DNA of 64,000 nt from Burkholderia sp. BCC0506. Its GTDB lineage: Bacteria; Pseudomonadota; Gammaproteobacteria; Burkholderiales; Burkholderiaceae. Every line of letters begins with the position of its first letter. Position 1 is the stretch's first letter. The stretch lies in assembly GCF_902833145.1 (NCBI RefSeq), contig NZ_CADFEN010000001.1, forward strand, positions 125,994-189,993, written 5' to 3'. Both the position numbers and the translations under genes were made by a program. The notes under the pieces are model-generated. The model ran no database searches. It was not told the DNA's origin and saw only the letters and a list, made by a program, of their open reading frames with translations. This document shows, one piece after another, positions 1 through 8,407 of the stretch.

Positions 1-498
1 ATGGTGTTCCAGAACTTCAACCTGTGGTCGCACATGACGGTGCTCGACAACCTCGTCGAGGGGCCGCTGCGCGTGCAAAAGCGCAGCCGCGCGGAAGCGG
101 TGGAGGAGGCCGAGGCGCTGCTGGCGCGCGTCGGCCTCGCGGACAAGCGCGGCTACTATCCGGCGCACCTGTCGGGCGGCCAGCAGCAGCGTGTCGCGAT
201 AGCCCGCGCGCTCGCGATGCATCCGAAGGTGATGCTGTTCGACGAACCGACGTCGGCGCTCGACCCGGAACTGGTGGGCGAGGTGTTGCGCGTGATGCGC
301 TCGCTGGCGGAGGAGGGGCGCACGATGCTGGTCGTCACGCACGAAATGGGTTTTGCGCGTCACGTGTCGAATCGCGTGATGTTCCTGCATCGGGGCGAGG
401 TCGATACGGACGGGGCGCCCGACGAAGTCTTCGGCGGCCAGGCCTCCGAGCGCTTCCGGCAATTCGTGTCGAGCCACCACGACCGCACCGCGAACTGA
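1..498 (+). CDS. Polar amino-acid ABC transporter ATPase, 5' truncated
   Basis: This is the C-terminal two thirds of an ABC ATPase of the HisP/GlnQ group, which powers import of a polar amino acid from a periplasmic binding protein. The window edge removes the Walker A part, so the Met at the first base is an internal codon just before the Q-loop (VFQNFNLW). What follows is canonical: LSGGQQQR signature at residues 57-64 of the visible part, Walker B (VMLFDEP) at 77-83, and the H-loop His at 114. The stop lies 7 bp before a histidine ammonia-lyase-like gene, so the two are probably co-transcribed, which suggests that the transporter feeds the lyase. Permease and binding-protein genes are presumably upstream, outside the window. 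Confidence 0.93.
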   Translation: MVFQNFNLWSHMTVLDNLVEGPLRVQKRSRAEAVEEAEALLARVGLADKRGYYPAHLSGGQQQRVAIARALAMHPKVMLFDEPTSALDPELVGEVLRVMRSLAEEGRTMLVVTHEMGFARHVSNRVMFLHRGEVDTDGAPDEVFGGQASERFRQFVSSHHDRTAN

Positions 499-505
499 GG
501 CTGCC

Positions 506-1999
506 ATGACCGTATTCCGTGCGGCGCAGCCGCTCGACTGGCGACAGGTTGCGGCGGTGGCGGCCGGCGAGCCGCTGGCGCTGGCCGACGAGACGCGCGC
601 GCGCGTCGTGGCCGCTCGCGAACTCGTCGACGAGATCGTCACGCGCGGGATTCGCGCATACGGCGTCAATACCGGCGTCGGCGCGCTGTGCGACGTGATC
701 GTGTCGCCGGCCCAGCAGAGCACGCTGTCGCACAACATCCTGATGAGTCACGCGGTGGGCGTCGGCATGCCGCTCGGCGCCGCCGAAACGCGCGCGATCA
801 TCGCGGCCGCGATCAACAACTATGCGCACGGGCATTCGGGCGTGCGTGCCGACGTCGTCGAACAGCTCGTCGCGCTGCTCGAGCACGATTGCCTGCCCGA
901 AGTGCCGGCGCACGGCTCGGTTGGGTACCTGACCCACATGGCGCACGTCGCGCTCGTCTGCGTCGGGCACGGCCATGCGCGCCATCGCGGCGAGCGCCTG
1001 CGCGGCGACGAGGCGCTGCGGCGCATCGGCCGCGAGCCGCTCGTGCTCGGCGCGAAGGAGGGGTTGAGCCTCGTCAACGGGACGCCGTGCGTCACGGGGC
1101 TGGCGGCGCTCGCGCTGGCCCGCGCGGAACGGCTGCTCGACTGGGCCGACTGGATCGCGGCGATGAGTTTCGAGAACCTCGGCGGGCAACTCGCCGCGTT
1201 CGATCCGGCTTCGCTCGCGCTGCGGATTTCCCCCGGTATCGAGCAGGTCGGCGCCCGTTTGCGTGCGCTGCTGGCGGACAGCGTCATGCTTGCCGCGGCG
1301 AGCGGCCGGCATACGCAGGACCCGCTCAGCCTGCGCACGATTCCGCATGTGCACGGCGCGGCGCGCGACGTGTTCGACGTCACGGCGCAGGTCGTCGATC
1401 GCGAACTCGCGTCCGTCACCGACAATCCGATCGTGGCCGGCACGCGCGACGCGCCGGCCGTGCATTCGCAGGCGCATGCGGTCGGCGCCGGCATCGCGCT
1501 CGCGATGGACAGCCTCGCGGCGGCGATGGCCCAGGTCGCGGCGATCGCCGAGCGGCGTCTCGACCGGCTCGTGAATCCGCTCGTCAGCGGGCTGCCGGCG
1601 TTTCTTGCTGCGCCCGGAGGGAGCTGTTCGGGTTTCATGATCGCGCAGTACACGGCGGTCGCGCTGGTCGCGCAGAATCAGCGGCTTGCCGCGCCGGCGA
1701 GCCTCGACGGCGGCATCACGTCGGGGCTGCAGGAAGATCACCTGTGTCATGCGACGCCGGCCGCGCTGAAAGCGCTCGACATCATCGAGAATACGACGCG
1801 CGTGCTCGCGATCGAGCTGCTGGCCGCCGCGCAGGCGTACGATCTGCAGCCGGGCGAAACGGAGCGGGCCGCATCGACCGACGCGCTGTGGCGGCATGTG
1901 CGCGAACGCGTGCCGGCGTATCACGACGACCGGCCGCTCGCGGACGATATCGCGATCGCGGCCGGCATCGTCGCCGGTGTGCCGCCTTCGTTGCAGTGA
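506..1999 (+). CDS. Histidine/aromatic ammonia-lyase paralogue lacking the MIO triad
   Basis: A 497-residue member of the HAL/PAL/TAL lyase family, the usual length. Visible family motifs are the N-terminal YGVNTGVG loop, SLVNGT with Asn191, QDPLSLR at 271-277, TDNP at 305-308 and QEDH at 409-412. In active family members the segment after GSVG reads ASGDLAPLAH, and Ala-Ser-Gly cyclises to the MIO electrophile. Here GSVG (137-140) runs straight into YLTHMAHVAL. Aligning the flanks without other gaps implies a clean loss of the three MIO residues, with Asp changed to Tyr. The GGNFH-type motif is also altered (VHSQAHA). The protein may therefore do something other than MIO-dependent deamination. 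It lies between an amino-acid transporter and a HutC-type regulator, so a role with histidine, urocanate or a related compound is inferred. Confidence 0.88.
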   Translation: MTVFRAAQPLDWRQVAAVAAGEPLALADETRARVVAARELVDEIVTRGIRAYGVNTGVGALCDVIVSPAQQSTLSHNILMSHAVGVGMPLGAAETRAIIAAAINNYAHGHSGVRADVVEQLVALLEHDCLPEVPAHGSVGYLTHMAHVALVCVGHGHARHRGERLRGDEALRRIGREPLVLGAKEGLSLVNGTPCVTGLAALALARAERLLDWADWIAAMSFENLGGQLAAFDPASLALRISPGIEQVGARLRALLADSVMLAAASGRHTQDPLSLRTIPHVHGAARDVFDVTAQVVDRELASVTDNPIVAGTRDAPAVHSQAHAVGAGIALAMDSLAAAMAQVAAIAERRLDRLVNPLVSGLPAFLAAPGGSCSGFMIAQYTAVALVAQNQRLAAPASLDGGITSGLQEDHLCHATPAALKALDIIENTTRVLAIELLAAAQAYDLQPGETERAASTDALWRHVRERVPAYHDDRPLADDIAIAAGIVAGVPPSLQ

Positions 2000-2049
2000 C
2001 GACGATCAAAGGCGGGCCCATCACCCCACATTCATTCGGTCGAGGGCGC

Positions 2050-2805
2050 ATGAGCGAAACGGTACGCAAACTTTCCGCAGGGCCGGCGCAGGCATCGGCC
2101 GACACCGTGCCGGCGCGGGCGCTGCCGGCCTATCAGCAGATCAAGCGCTACGTCGTCGAGCGGATCGCGAAGGGCGACTGGAAGCCCGGCGCCGCGATCC
2201 CGACCGAGGCCGAACTGGTCAAGGAATTCGGCGTGGCCCGGATGACGGTGTCGCGCGCGCTGCGCGAACTGACGGCCGAGCGCGTGCTGACGCGCATCCA
2301 GGGGGCCGGCACGTTCGTCGAGCGCCGGCATTACGAATCGACGGTGCTGGAGATCCGCAACATCGCGGACGAGATTGCCGAGCGCGGCCATCGGCACAGC
2401 GCGCGCGTGCTGCTGATCGAGCGCAGCGTCGACCCGGACGCGATCGATGCGCTCGGACTGCGCGCCGGCCCCGTGTTTCATTCGCGCATCGTGCATTACG
2501 AGGAGGACGAACCGATCCAGTTCGAGGATCGCTACGTCAATCCGGCCTTGTTTCCCGCGTATCTGGAGCAGGACTTCACGCTCGAGACACCGAATCACTA
2601 TATGGTGCGACTGGCGCCGATCCAGCGTGCGGAATTCCGGATCTACGCGGAGAAGCCCAATGCGCAGGTGCGTCGGCATCTCGTGATGGAAATCGGCGAG
2701 CCGTGCTTGCTGCTCCGCCGCCGCACGTGGGTCGGCGAGCAGGTCGCCACGTCGGTCAGGCTGTGGCATCCGGCGTCGCGGTTTCATCTGGCAGGCAAGA
2801 TGTAG
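2050..2805 (+). CDS. GntR-family regulator, HutC type (UTRA domain)
   Basis: A 251-residue repressor-type protein. Residues about 27-90 form the GntR winged helix (YQQIKRYVVERI, then IPTEAELVKEFGVARMTV). Residues about 105-245 form a UTRA ligand domain whose FEDRYVNPALFPAYLEQDFT stretch is typical of HutC, the urocanate-responsive regulator of histidine utilisation. The ATG at 2050 gives the normal GntR start; upstream in-frame sequence is a shadow of the lyase gene. It lies 50 bp after the lyase in the same direction, so it probably autoregulates the transporter-lyase-regulator operon. HutC-like is a family call; the ligand is inferred. Confidence 0.9.
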   Translation: MSETVRKLSAGPAQASADTVPARALPAYQQIKRYVVERIAKGDWKPGAAIPTEAELVKEFGVARMTVSRALRELTAERVLTRIQGAGTFVERRHYESTVLEIRNIADEIAERGHRHSARVLLIERSVDPDAIDALGLRAGPVFHSRIVHYEEDEPIQFEDRYVNPALFPAYLEQDFTLETPNHYMVRLAPIQRAEFRIYAEKPNAQVRRHLVMEIGEPCLLLRRRTWVGEQVATSVRLWHPASRFHLAGKM

Positions 2806-2960
2806 GGAAGGGGCGCGTGGGCATGGGCCGCAGCGGCGCCACGTCGTTCCTGCATCGAAAGGCGATACACTGCGCGGGTTCCCCGATTCAGTCTGGAGCA
2901 TCGGGGAGCCGGGCGGCCGCATCGCGGCGTCGCCGCGCATCCCGTCTCGTCCGGCGCGAT

Positions 2961-2989
2961 TTGACACCCGGCGTCGCCGCCCATTAAAG
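2961..2989 (+). promoter_or_regulatory. Sigma70-type promoter ahead of the reverse transcriptase
   Basis: A perfect TTGACA (2961-2966), a 17-bp spacer and TTAAAG (2984-2989) stand in otherwise GC-rich sequence, predicting transcription from about 2996. The reverse transcriptase reading frame probably begins near 3177, so the transcript would carry a leader of about 180 nt, the size expected for a retron non-coding RNA. The call rests on pattern and spacing only. Confidence 0.55.
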
Positions 2990-2995
2990 TCGCGA

Positions 2996-3170
2996 CGCGG
3001 GGCGGTGGGTCAAGCACACGCCCGGAACAGGCAGCCGATGTTCCAGGACTACGGGGCTACCCCGTGGATCAGATCGACACGCCGATGCGTCGCAAGTGCG
3101 CATGTTGCGCGTTGCGCAACGACTGCTCTCGCAGCACCAGTCACGTTGGCTCATCGTCCCGCCTCTCATT
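2996..3170 (+). ncRNA. Candidate retron-type structured leader RNA (msr/msd-like)
   Basis: Between the promoter and the likely RT start there are four consecutive perfect hairpins. These are GGAACA/TGTTCC with a 9-nt loop (3024-3044), ACGGGG/CCCCGT with a 3-nt loop (3051-3065), GTTGCGC/GCGCAAC with a 3-nt loop (3104-3120), and GACTG/CAGTC with an inner TGCT/AGCA stem (3121-3142). The 5' end (2999-3005, GGGGCGG) can pair with 3159-3165 (CCGCCTC, one G-U), as the a1/a2 repeats of a retron do. Retron RNAs normally lie directly upstream of the RT gene. The branching guanosine and the boundaries were not established, and GC-rich DNA forms hairpins easily, so this is a hypothesis. Confidence 0.35.
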
Positions 3171-3176
3171 CTCATG

Positions 3177-4523
3177 CACTCATCCCTGCGCGACACCACC
3201 CGCACGATTGCCGAGGCGATGCTCGCCGGTTCGCCCGAACGCGACGGCGTCGCCGCCCGGATGGCCGCCGTGCTCGGCGAAGCGCCGCCGTGGACGCACG
3301 AATGCGCGGCCCTCGCGCTCGTCCGCTTCGGCGCGAACTGGGCCGATACCGACACCGACGCACTCGCGGCGGTCCTGGCCGACGCGCCCGCGTTCGTGCG
3401 CGCATGGTATGGCGACCGGCGGCCGGCGGTGATCCGCATCGTGCGGCGGCCGCTGGTCCAGCGGCCGCTCCCGGCGCCGCTTGCCGGCTGCGACGTGCCG
3501 CATTGGCCGACGCCCGGCGATCTGGCCGGGTGGCTCGGCGTGAGCGTGCCGGAACTCGACTGGTTGTCCGATCACTGGCGTGTCGACGCGCGCAGCAGCG
3601 CGACGCCGCTGCATCACTACACGTACGTCGCGGTCGACAAGCGCAGCGGCGGGTGCCGCCTCGTCGAAACCCCGAAGGGGCGGCTGCGCGAAGCGCAGCG
3701 CCGCCTCCTGCACGGGTTGCTCGACCGCATTGCGCCGCACGGCGCGGTACACGGTTTTCGCAAGGGGCACGGGATCGTGTCGTTCGCGGCGCCGCATGCG
3801 GATCGCGATGTCGTCGTGCGCTTCGATCTCGCGGATTTCTTCGTGTCGGTGCGCGCCGCGCGCGTCCATGCGCTGTTCGCGACGCTCGGGTATCCGGCCG
3901 AAGTCGCGCGCACGCTCACCGGGCTGTGCACCAATCGCGTGCCGTCGGCGCGGCTGCTCGCGCCGGACCTGCGCGACCGGTTCGACTGGATCGGCCGCCA
4001 GCGCTATCGGGAACGGCACCTGCCGCAGGGTGCGCCGACGTCGCCGGCGCTCGCGAACCTGTGTGCGTTCCGGTTCGACATGCGGCTCGCCGCGCTCGCG
4101 CGTTCGCTCGATGCGACCTACACGCGCTATGCGGACGATCTCGCGTTTTCCGGCGGCGACGCGCTGGCGCGCGACATCGAGCGACTGAAGATCCGGGTCG
4201 CGGCGATCGCACTCGAGGAAGGCTTCGCGCTGCAATGGCGCAAGACCCGCGTGATGCGGCGCGGCGCGCGGCAGCAACTGGCCGGCGTGGTCGTCAACCG
4301 TCATCCGAACCTGGCGCGCGACGCATTCGATCGCCTGAAGGCCATCCTGACCAACTGCATCCGGCACGGCCCGGCGTCGCAGAATCGCGACGCGCATCCG
4401 GATTTCCGCGCGCATCTGGCCGGACGCGTCGCGCAGGCGACGGCGCTGAACGCGGCGCGCGGCGCGAAACTGCGCGCGCTGTTCGACCGGATCGCATGGG
4501 AGGCCGGCGGCGAGGACTGCTGA
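3177..4523 (+). CDS. Retron-like reverse transcriptase
   Basis: RNA-directed DNA polymerase of 448 residues from the ATG at 3177; a GTG at 3096 and an ATG at 3102 are in-frame alternatives but would overlap the structured leader. Catalytic motifs are clear: FDLADFF around Asp217, LPQGAPTSP around 282-290, and YADD at 318-321. Retron hallmarks are present in divergent form: FAAPH ending in His207 in place of NAxxH, and LAG (368-370) in place of VTG. An N-terminal extension of roughly 110 residues precedes the usual RT start (LAGWLGVSVPELDWL) and has no fold I recognise; it could hold an effector or RNA-binding part. No maturase or HNH domain is seen, so this is not a group II intron protein. 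In known retrons the RT makes msDNA for phage defence; that role is inferred here. Confidence 0.85.
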   Translation, partial: HSSLRDTTRTIAEAMLAGSPERDGVAARMAAVLGEAPPWTHECAALALVRFGANWADTDTDALAAVLADAPAFVRAWYGDRRPAVIRIVRRPLVQRPLPAPLAGCDVPHWPTPGDLAGWLGVSVPELDWLSDHWRVDARSSATPLHHYTYVAVDKRSGGCRLVETPKGRLREAQRRLLHGLLDRIAPHGAVHGFRKGHGIVSFAAPHADRDVVVRFDLADFFVSVRAARVHALFATLGYPAEVARTLTGLCTNRVPSARLLAPDLRDRFDWIGRQRYRERHLPQGAPTSPALANLCAFRFDMRLAALARSLDATYTRYADDLAFSGGDALARDIERLKIRVAAIALEEGFALQWRKTRVMRRGARQQLAGVVVNRHPNLARDAFDRLKAILTNCIRHGPASQNRDAHPDFRAHLAGRVAQATALNAARGAKLRALFDRIAWEAGGEDC

Positions 4524-4848
4524 ACCTTCGGCCCCGCATCGTCTCCGGTCGGCAGACTTCTGCATCGCGATGCCGCGCACTGCTATCATTCGCGCCATGC
4601 CGCACCGGTGCCACGTGCGGCGACCCCTCGCCGCCGCCGTTCGCCCCATGCATGCGGACGCGGCGTGCCGCCCGTTGCCGGCCTGGTCCTGTTCGTCAGT
4701 GACGCACGACGTCGTTTAGTGCGCATCGCGCAAACCATGCCGGCTCAGGTGGACGATTCGCCTATTTGACAGCCCCGATCGGCGGAACTTCGTGGTAGGT
4801 TCGGCCATCGGAGCTTTTTGCAAAAACATGCCCAAAGAGGATGAATAC
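4524..4848. other. Intergenic region, RT to H-NS gene
   Basis: A 325-bp gap between the reverse transcriptase stop and the H-NS-type start. No convincing coding sequence was found. A TTGACA at 4766-4771 lies about 80 bp before the H-NS start but has no good -10 element at normal spacing, so no promoter is called. AT content rises towards the H-NS gene, as is usual for H-NS leaders. Confidence 0.4.
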
Positions 4849-5178
4849 ATGACCCAGGCCCTGCAGGAACTCGAAGCACAACTTCGGGACCTGAACATCA
4901 AGCTGTCGGAGGCAAAGCAGAAGGAGAAGCAAGCCGCGCTCGCGGCCTTCAAGGAACAGGTCGAGCTGTTGGGCATTTCGCAGCAGGAAGTGCTGAGCGC
5001 GCTCGGCTACATCGTCCAGCGCAAGCGCAAGGCGCCTGCCAAGTACTACGATCCGTCCACTGGCCGCTCATGGTCGGGGCGCGGCCCGCGGCCGAAATGG
5101 CTCGAAGGCAAGGATCTCGACGCGCTCGCCGTCGACCGCGGGGCCAAGACCTGGTGGCCCGGCGACGACCAGGGCTGA
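4849..5178 (+). CDS. H-NS family nucleoid protein
   Basis: A 109-residue H-NS-type protein. Residues 1-50 are a charged, Lys/Glu/Gln-rich oligomerisation helix (LEAQLRDLNIKLSEAKQ). The C-terminal DNA-binding domain carries the family signature YYDPSTGRSWSGRGPRPKWLE, in which the SGRGxRP loop inserts into the minor groove of AT-rich DNA. The ATG at 4849 is chosen because AGAGG sits 8 bp upstream; an ATG at 4828 is in frame but lacks such a site. Such proteins silence horizontally acquired DNA. Burkholderia genomes carry many paralogues, so proximity to the retron-like gene may be chance. Confidence 0.93.
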   Translation: MTQALQELEAQLRDLNIKLSEAKQKEKQAALAAFKEQVELLGISQQEVLSALGYIVQRKRKAPAKYYDPSTGRSWSGRGPRPKWLEGKDLDALAVDRGAKTWWPGDDQG

Positions 5179-5207
5179 AGCCCGCCGCGCCGCACTACCC
5201 TCCGGCG

Positions 5208-5237
5208 CCGTCCGGTTCGCGTACGCGCGCCGGACGG
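5208..5237 (+). terminator. Hairpin after the H-NS gene
   Basis: An 8-bp perfect stem, CCGTCCGG (5208-5215) with CCGGACGG (5230-5237), encloses a loop that can itself pair (CGCG/CGCG). It begins 30 bp after the H-NS stop. There is no T tract after it, so it may be a Rho-assisted or processing hairpin rather than a classical intrinsic terminator. Confidence 0.4.
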
Positions 5238-5458
5238 CCATCTCCCGGCAGCCTGCCGTCTTTCATCCGGTGTCCGGCCTGATCGCGACATCGTCTGCCT
5301 CGCCGCCGACACCGGATCCACCTTTTCCCGTTCTCTGTTCCGCTCGTTGCCCGCCGTTTTCCGCCTGGCGCGCGGCCAGCGCGCGCCGACGCGCGTCCGC
5401 CTCCGTCGTTCGCGGGCACAGGCCTTAGAATGTCGCCGGACATTCGTGGCAGGACACC

Positions 5459-6706
5459 ATGGCAGCAAACATGAAATCTTCGGCGCTCGGCGGCCCGTCG
5501 GCCCCGCGCGTGGAGCAGGGCGGCGCGTACGCGTGGAAGGCGCTGGCCGGATCGGCGATCGGCTATGCGATGGACGGCTTCGACCTGCTGATCCTCGGCT
5601 TCATGCTGCCGGCGATCACGGCGGCGCTGCACCTGACGCCCGGGCAGGGCGGCGCGCTGGTCACGTGGACGCTCGTCGGCGCGGTCGCGGGCGGCATCGT
5701 GTTCGGCGCGCTGAGCGATCGCTACGGGCGCGTGCGCGTGCTGACCTGGACGATCCTGCTGTTCGCGATCTTCACCGGCCTGTGCGCATTCGCGCGCGGC
5801 TTCCAGGATCTGCTCGTCTATCGCACCATCGCGGGCATCGGCCTCGGCGGCGAGTTCGGGATCGGCATGGCGCTCGCGGCCGAAGCGTGGCCGGCAGCCA
5901 AGCGCGCCCGCGTGTCGTGCTACGTCGCGCTCGGCTGGCAGGTCGGCGTGCTGCTGGCCGCGCTGCTGACGCCGGTGCTGCTGCTCCACATCGGCTGGCG
6001 CGGCATGTTCGTGGTCGGCGTGCTGCCCGCGCTGCTCGCATGGGCGATGCGCAACAAGCTGCACGAGCCGGAGGCGTTCGTGCGGCGCGCGACGCAGCCG
6101 ACGTCCAACGCGTTCCGCATGCTCGTCGCCGACGGCCGCACCGCGCGCACGAGCCTCGGCATCGCGATCCTGTGTTCGGTCCAGAATTTCGGCTACTACG
6201 GGATCATGATCTGGCTGCCGACTTTCCTGTCGAAGCAGATGGGTTTCTCGTTGACGAAATCGGGGCTGTGGACCGCGGCGACCGTCGTCGGGATGATGAT
6301 CGGCGTCTGGGTGTTCGGCCAGCTGGCCGACCGCATCGGCCGCAAGCCGACGTTCCTGCTGTACCAGCTCGGCTCGGTCGTGACGGTCCTCGCGTATGCG
6401 CGGCTGTCGGACCCGACGGCGATGCTGTGGGCCGGCGCGCTGATGGGGATGTTCGTCAACGGGATGGTCGGCGGCTACGGCACGCTGATGTCGGAGGGCT
6501 ATCCGACGGCCGCCCGCGCGACCGCGCAGAACGTGCTGTGGAACATCGGCCGCGCGGTCGGCGGCTTCGGCCCGGTCGCGGTCGGCGCGCTGGCCGCGCA
6601 CTACTCGTTCCAGACGGCCATCGCGTTGCTCGCCGGCCTCTATGTGCTCGACATGGTCGCGACGCTGTTCCTGATCCCCGAACTCAAGGGTGTCGAACTC
6701 GAATGA
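5459..6706 (+). CDS. MFS transporter (metabolite/aromatic acid:H+ symporter type)
   Basis: A 415-residue inner-membrane major facilitator with about 12 hydrophobic segments. The family signatures are visible: GALSDRYGRVRV after the second segment (motif A), RTIAGIGLGGEFGIG near 125-140, and a second motif A copy, GQLADRIGRKP, in the C-terminal half. The DGFDLLILGFMLPAI stretch in the first helix is typical of the AAHS and sialate/shikimate-type symporters. The substrate cannot be read from sequence; a small carboxylate is likely. Its stop overlaps the next start (ATGA), so the two are translationally coupled. Confidence 0.9.
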   Translation: MAANMKSSALGGPSAPRVEQGGAYAWKALAGSAIGYAMDGFDLLILGFMLPAITAALHLTPGQGGALVTWTLVGAVAGGIVFGALSDRYGRVRVLTWTILLFAIFTGLCAFARGFQDLLVYRTIAGIGLGGEFGIGMALAAEAWPAAKRARVSCYVALGWQVGVLLAALLTPVLLLHIGWRGMFVVGVLPALLAWAMRNKLHEPEAFVRRATQPTSNAFRMLVADGRTARTSLGIAILCSVQNFGYYGIMIWLPTFLSKQMGFSLTKSGLWTAATVVGMMIGVWVFGQLADRIGRKPTFLLYQLGSVVTVLAYARLSDPTAMLWAGALMGMFVNGMVGGYGTLMSEGYPTAARATAQNVLWNIGRAVGGFGPVAVGALAAHYSFQTAIALLAGLYVLDMVATLFLIPELKGVELE

Positions 6707-7308
6707 ACGCGCCGCGCGCACGCGCCGCCTCGACTTCACCGGAAACCACGATGCAACGGAACAACAGGACGATCGGCGTGATGGGCTCGGGCAAGGAGCC
6801 GTGGCTCGCGTTTTCGGAACCGCTCGGCGCGTGGCTCGCGCAGGCCGGGTTCAACCTGCTGACGGGCGGCGGGCAGGGCGTGATGCTGGCGGTCGCGCGC
6901 GCGTTCGCCGGCGTGCCCGGTCGGGCCGGGCGCTCGATCGGCATCCTGCCGACGCGGGCCGATCCGGTCGCGGGTTTCGTGCCGCTCGACGGCTATCCGC
7001 ATCCGTTCGTCGACATTCCGGTCCTCACGCCGCTGCCGCGACGCGAACCGGGCGCCGCGCCGGACACGATCAACCGCAACTACGTGAACGTGTTGAGCAG
7101 CGACCTGATCGTCGCGCTGCCGGGCGGGCACGGGACGGCCGAGGAGATCGCGCTCGCGCAGCGCTGGCGCAAGCCGCTCGTGTGCTTCGGGCCGGACGGT
7201 GCGTTTCGGGACCTCGCGCCGGGCGCCACGTGCACGTCGTCGCTCGACGACGTGATCCGGTTCGTCGACGATGCGTTTGCGGTGGAGCGGGCGGAGGCGG
7301 TGCGATAG
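6703..7308 (+). CDS. LOG-like/SLOG Rossmann-fold nucleotide-binding protein
   Basis: A 201-residue protein with the two signatures of the LOG/SLOG family: GGGQGVM at 55-61 and PGGHGTAEE at 140-148. These build the nucleotide-phosphate binding site. LOG enzymes release cytokinin-type bases from nucleoside monophosphates, while relatives carry molybdenum cofactor or bind signalling nucleotides; the sequence does not decide between these. An internal Met at residue 17 is an alternative start that would drop a low-complexity tail. The 4-bp overlap with the MFS gene suggests a joint role, perhaps in handling a nucleotide-derived compound. Confidence 0.82.
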   Translation: MNAPRARAASTSPETTMQRNNRTIGVMGSGKEPWLAFSEPLGAWLAQAGFNLLTGGGQGVMLAVARAFAGVPGRAGRSIGILPTRADPVAGFVPLDGYPHPFVDIPVLTPLPRREPGAAPDTINRNYVNVLSSDLIVALPGGHGTAEEIALAQRWRKPLVCFGPDGAFRDLAPGATCTSSLDDVIRFVDDAFAVERAEAVR

Positions 7309-7407
7309 GTCGGTCGAGCCATTCGACGATTGCCGCTGTGTAGCGTCCTGTTTTTGTGGCGAGTGTCATGACGCCCGCCGGATCGACGATGGATGGTCCA
7401 TTGCGCC

Positions 7408-8388
7408 TCAACCGCCCGCCGGCCCGGCCCGACTGAAGCGCTGCTCGACCACCTCGGTCCCCCACTGCGTGCCCGCGGATTCGCTCGTCAGCGCAAAGCC
7501 GAACGACTCGTACAGATGGCGTGCGGCATCGAGCCCCTTGAAGGTCCACAGGTAGGTCTCGCAAAACCGGTGTTCGTCGACGAATCGCATCGCGAGCGTC
7601 ATCAACTGTCGCCCGACGCCCGAGCCGCGCAATGCGTCGTTGACGATGAACCAGCGCAGGTGCGCGACACCTGACGCCGGGTCGCCGTCGATCGCGAGCG
7701 ATGCGAGCGTCCGGCCGTCTTCCTGGCACAACCAGAGCGTCTTGCCGTCGGCCGGCAGCGCGCCCGCGAAGGCAGCCAGTTCGGTCGCCACCCGCTGCTC
7801 GAAGAACGCGCCGAAACCCCAGTGTTCCGCGTAGAAGCGCGCATGCAGGCTCGCGATGTCGCCGATACAGCCCGGCTGGTAGCCCTCGCGAATCGCCGGT
7901 GCGTCGGCGGGCGCGACGGGCGCCCTGGCTGCGTTGTCCTGCGCGAGCGCATCGGCATACAGCGCGAGCGAACGCAGCAGCGCCTGCTGATCGGCCGGCA
8001 TCATGCGGCGCAGCGCGTTCGACACCTGATCGGTCGCGAACGTGTCGATTTTCTTCCGGAGCTTTTTGCCTTCGGCGGTCAGGTACAGCTCGATCGCGCG
8101 CGCGTCCTCGCTCGACACGCGCCGCTCCACGATACCGGCCGCTTCGAGCCGCGCGAGTTGCCGGCTCGTGTTCGACTTGTCGAGCCGGAGGATGGTGCCG
8201 AGATCCTTCGCGTTGATGCCGGGCGCCATCCCGATCTCGAGAATCGCATGCACGGCCGACGGGGCCCAGTCGCTGTCGGCCAGCGTCGCGCGCATGAAGC
8301 CGAGCTCGCGCACCAGTTTGCGCGAAAAATCGCGCAGCTCGAGGATGGTCGCGTCGCGCGGTTTGGCCGGCGCGTCGATGAGGTCCAT
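7408..8388 (-). CDS. MarR-GNAT fusion: regulator with N-acetyltransferase domain
   Basis: A 326-residue two-domain protein. Residues about 15-140 are a MarR winged helix (GINAKDLGTILRLDKSNTSR for the recognition region, then the basic wing). Residues about 165-320 are a GNAT acetyltransferase whose acetyl-CoA loop reads ALRGSGVGRQLM. Such fusions are widespread in proteobacteria and probably sense or modify a small amine, but no substrate is evident. The start at 8388 follows a promoter whose spacer and start region each carry the same 13-bp palindrome, so the gene is very likely autorepressed. It converges with the LOG-like gene. Confidence 0.9.
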   Translation of the reverse strand: MDLIDAPAKPRDATILELRDFSRKLVRELGFMRATLADSDWAPSAVHAILEIGMAPGINAKDLGTILRLDKSNTSRQLARLEAAGIVERRVSSEDARAIELYLTAEGKKLRKKIDTFATDQVSNALRRMMPADQQALLRSLALYADALAQDNAARAPVAPADAPAIREGYQPGCIGDIASLHARFYAEHWGFGAFFEQRVATELAAFAGALPADGKTLWLCQEDGRTLASLAIDGDPASGVAHLRWFIVNDALRGSGVGRQLMTLAMRFVDEHRFCETYLWTFKGLDAARHLYESFGFALTSESAGTQWGTEVVEQRFSRAGPAGG

Positions 8389-8407
8389 GGTGTGCCCCCA
8401 AAAAAGG

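Noticed and set aside
335-1924. Long open frame on the minus strand across the lyase gene
   Set aside because: Arg-rich, low-complexity shadow of the lyase; in GC-rich DNA the opposite strand often lacks stops. The plus-strand protein has clear family motifs.
2881-2906. Hairpin CCCCGAT/ATCGGGG before the RT promoter
   Set aside because: It lies upstream of the predicted RNA start, so it was not included in the candidate retron RNA. It could be a terminator of the HutC-type gene but has no T tract.
4766-4801. TTGACA ahead of the H-NS gene as a promoter
   Set aside because: No acceptable -10 at 16-19 bp; the nearest TA-containing hexamer is 24 bp away.
5195-6739. A 514-codon minus-strand frame over the MFS gene
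   Set aside because: Composition dominated by Arg, Asp and His, with no recognisable domain; it is the mirror of the transporter codons.
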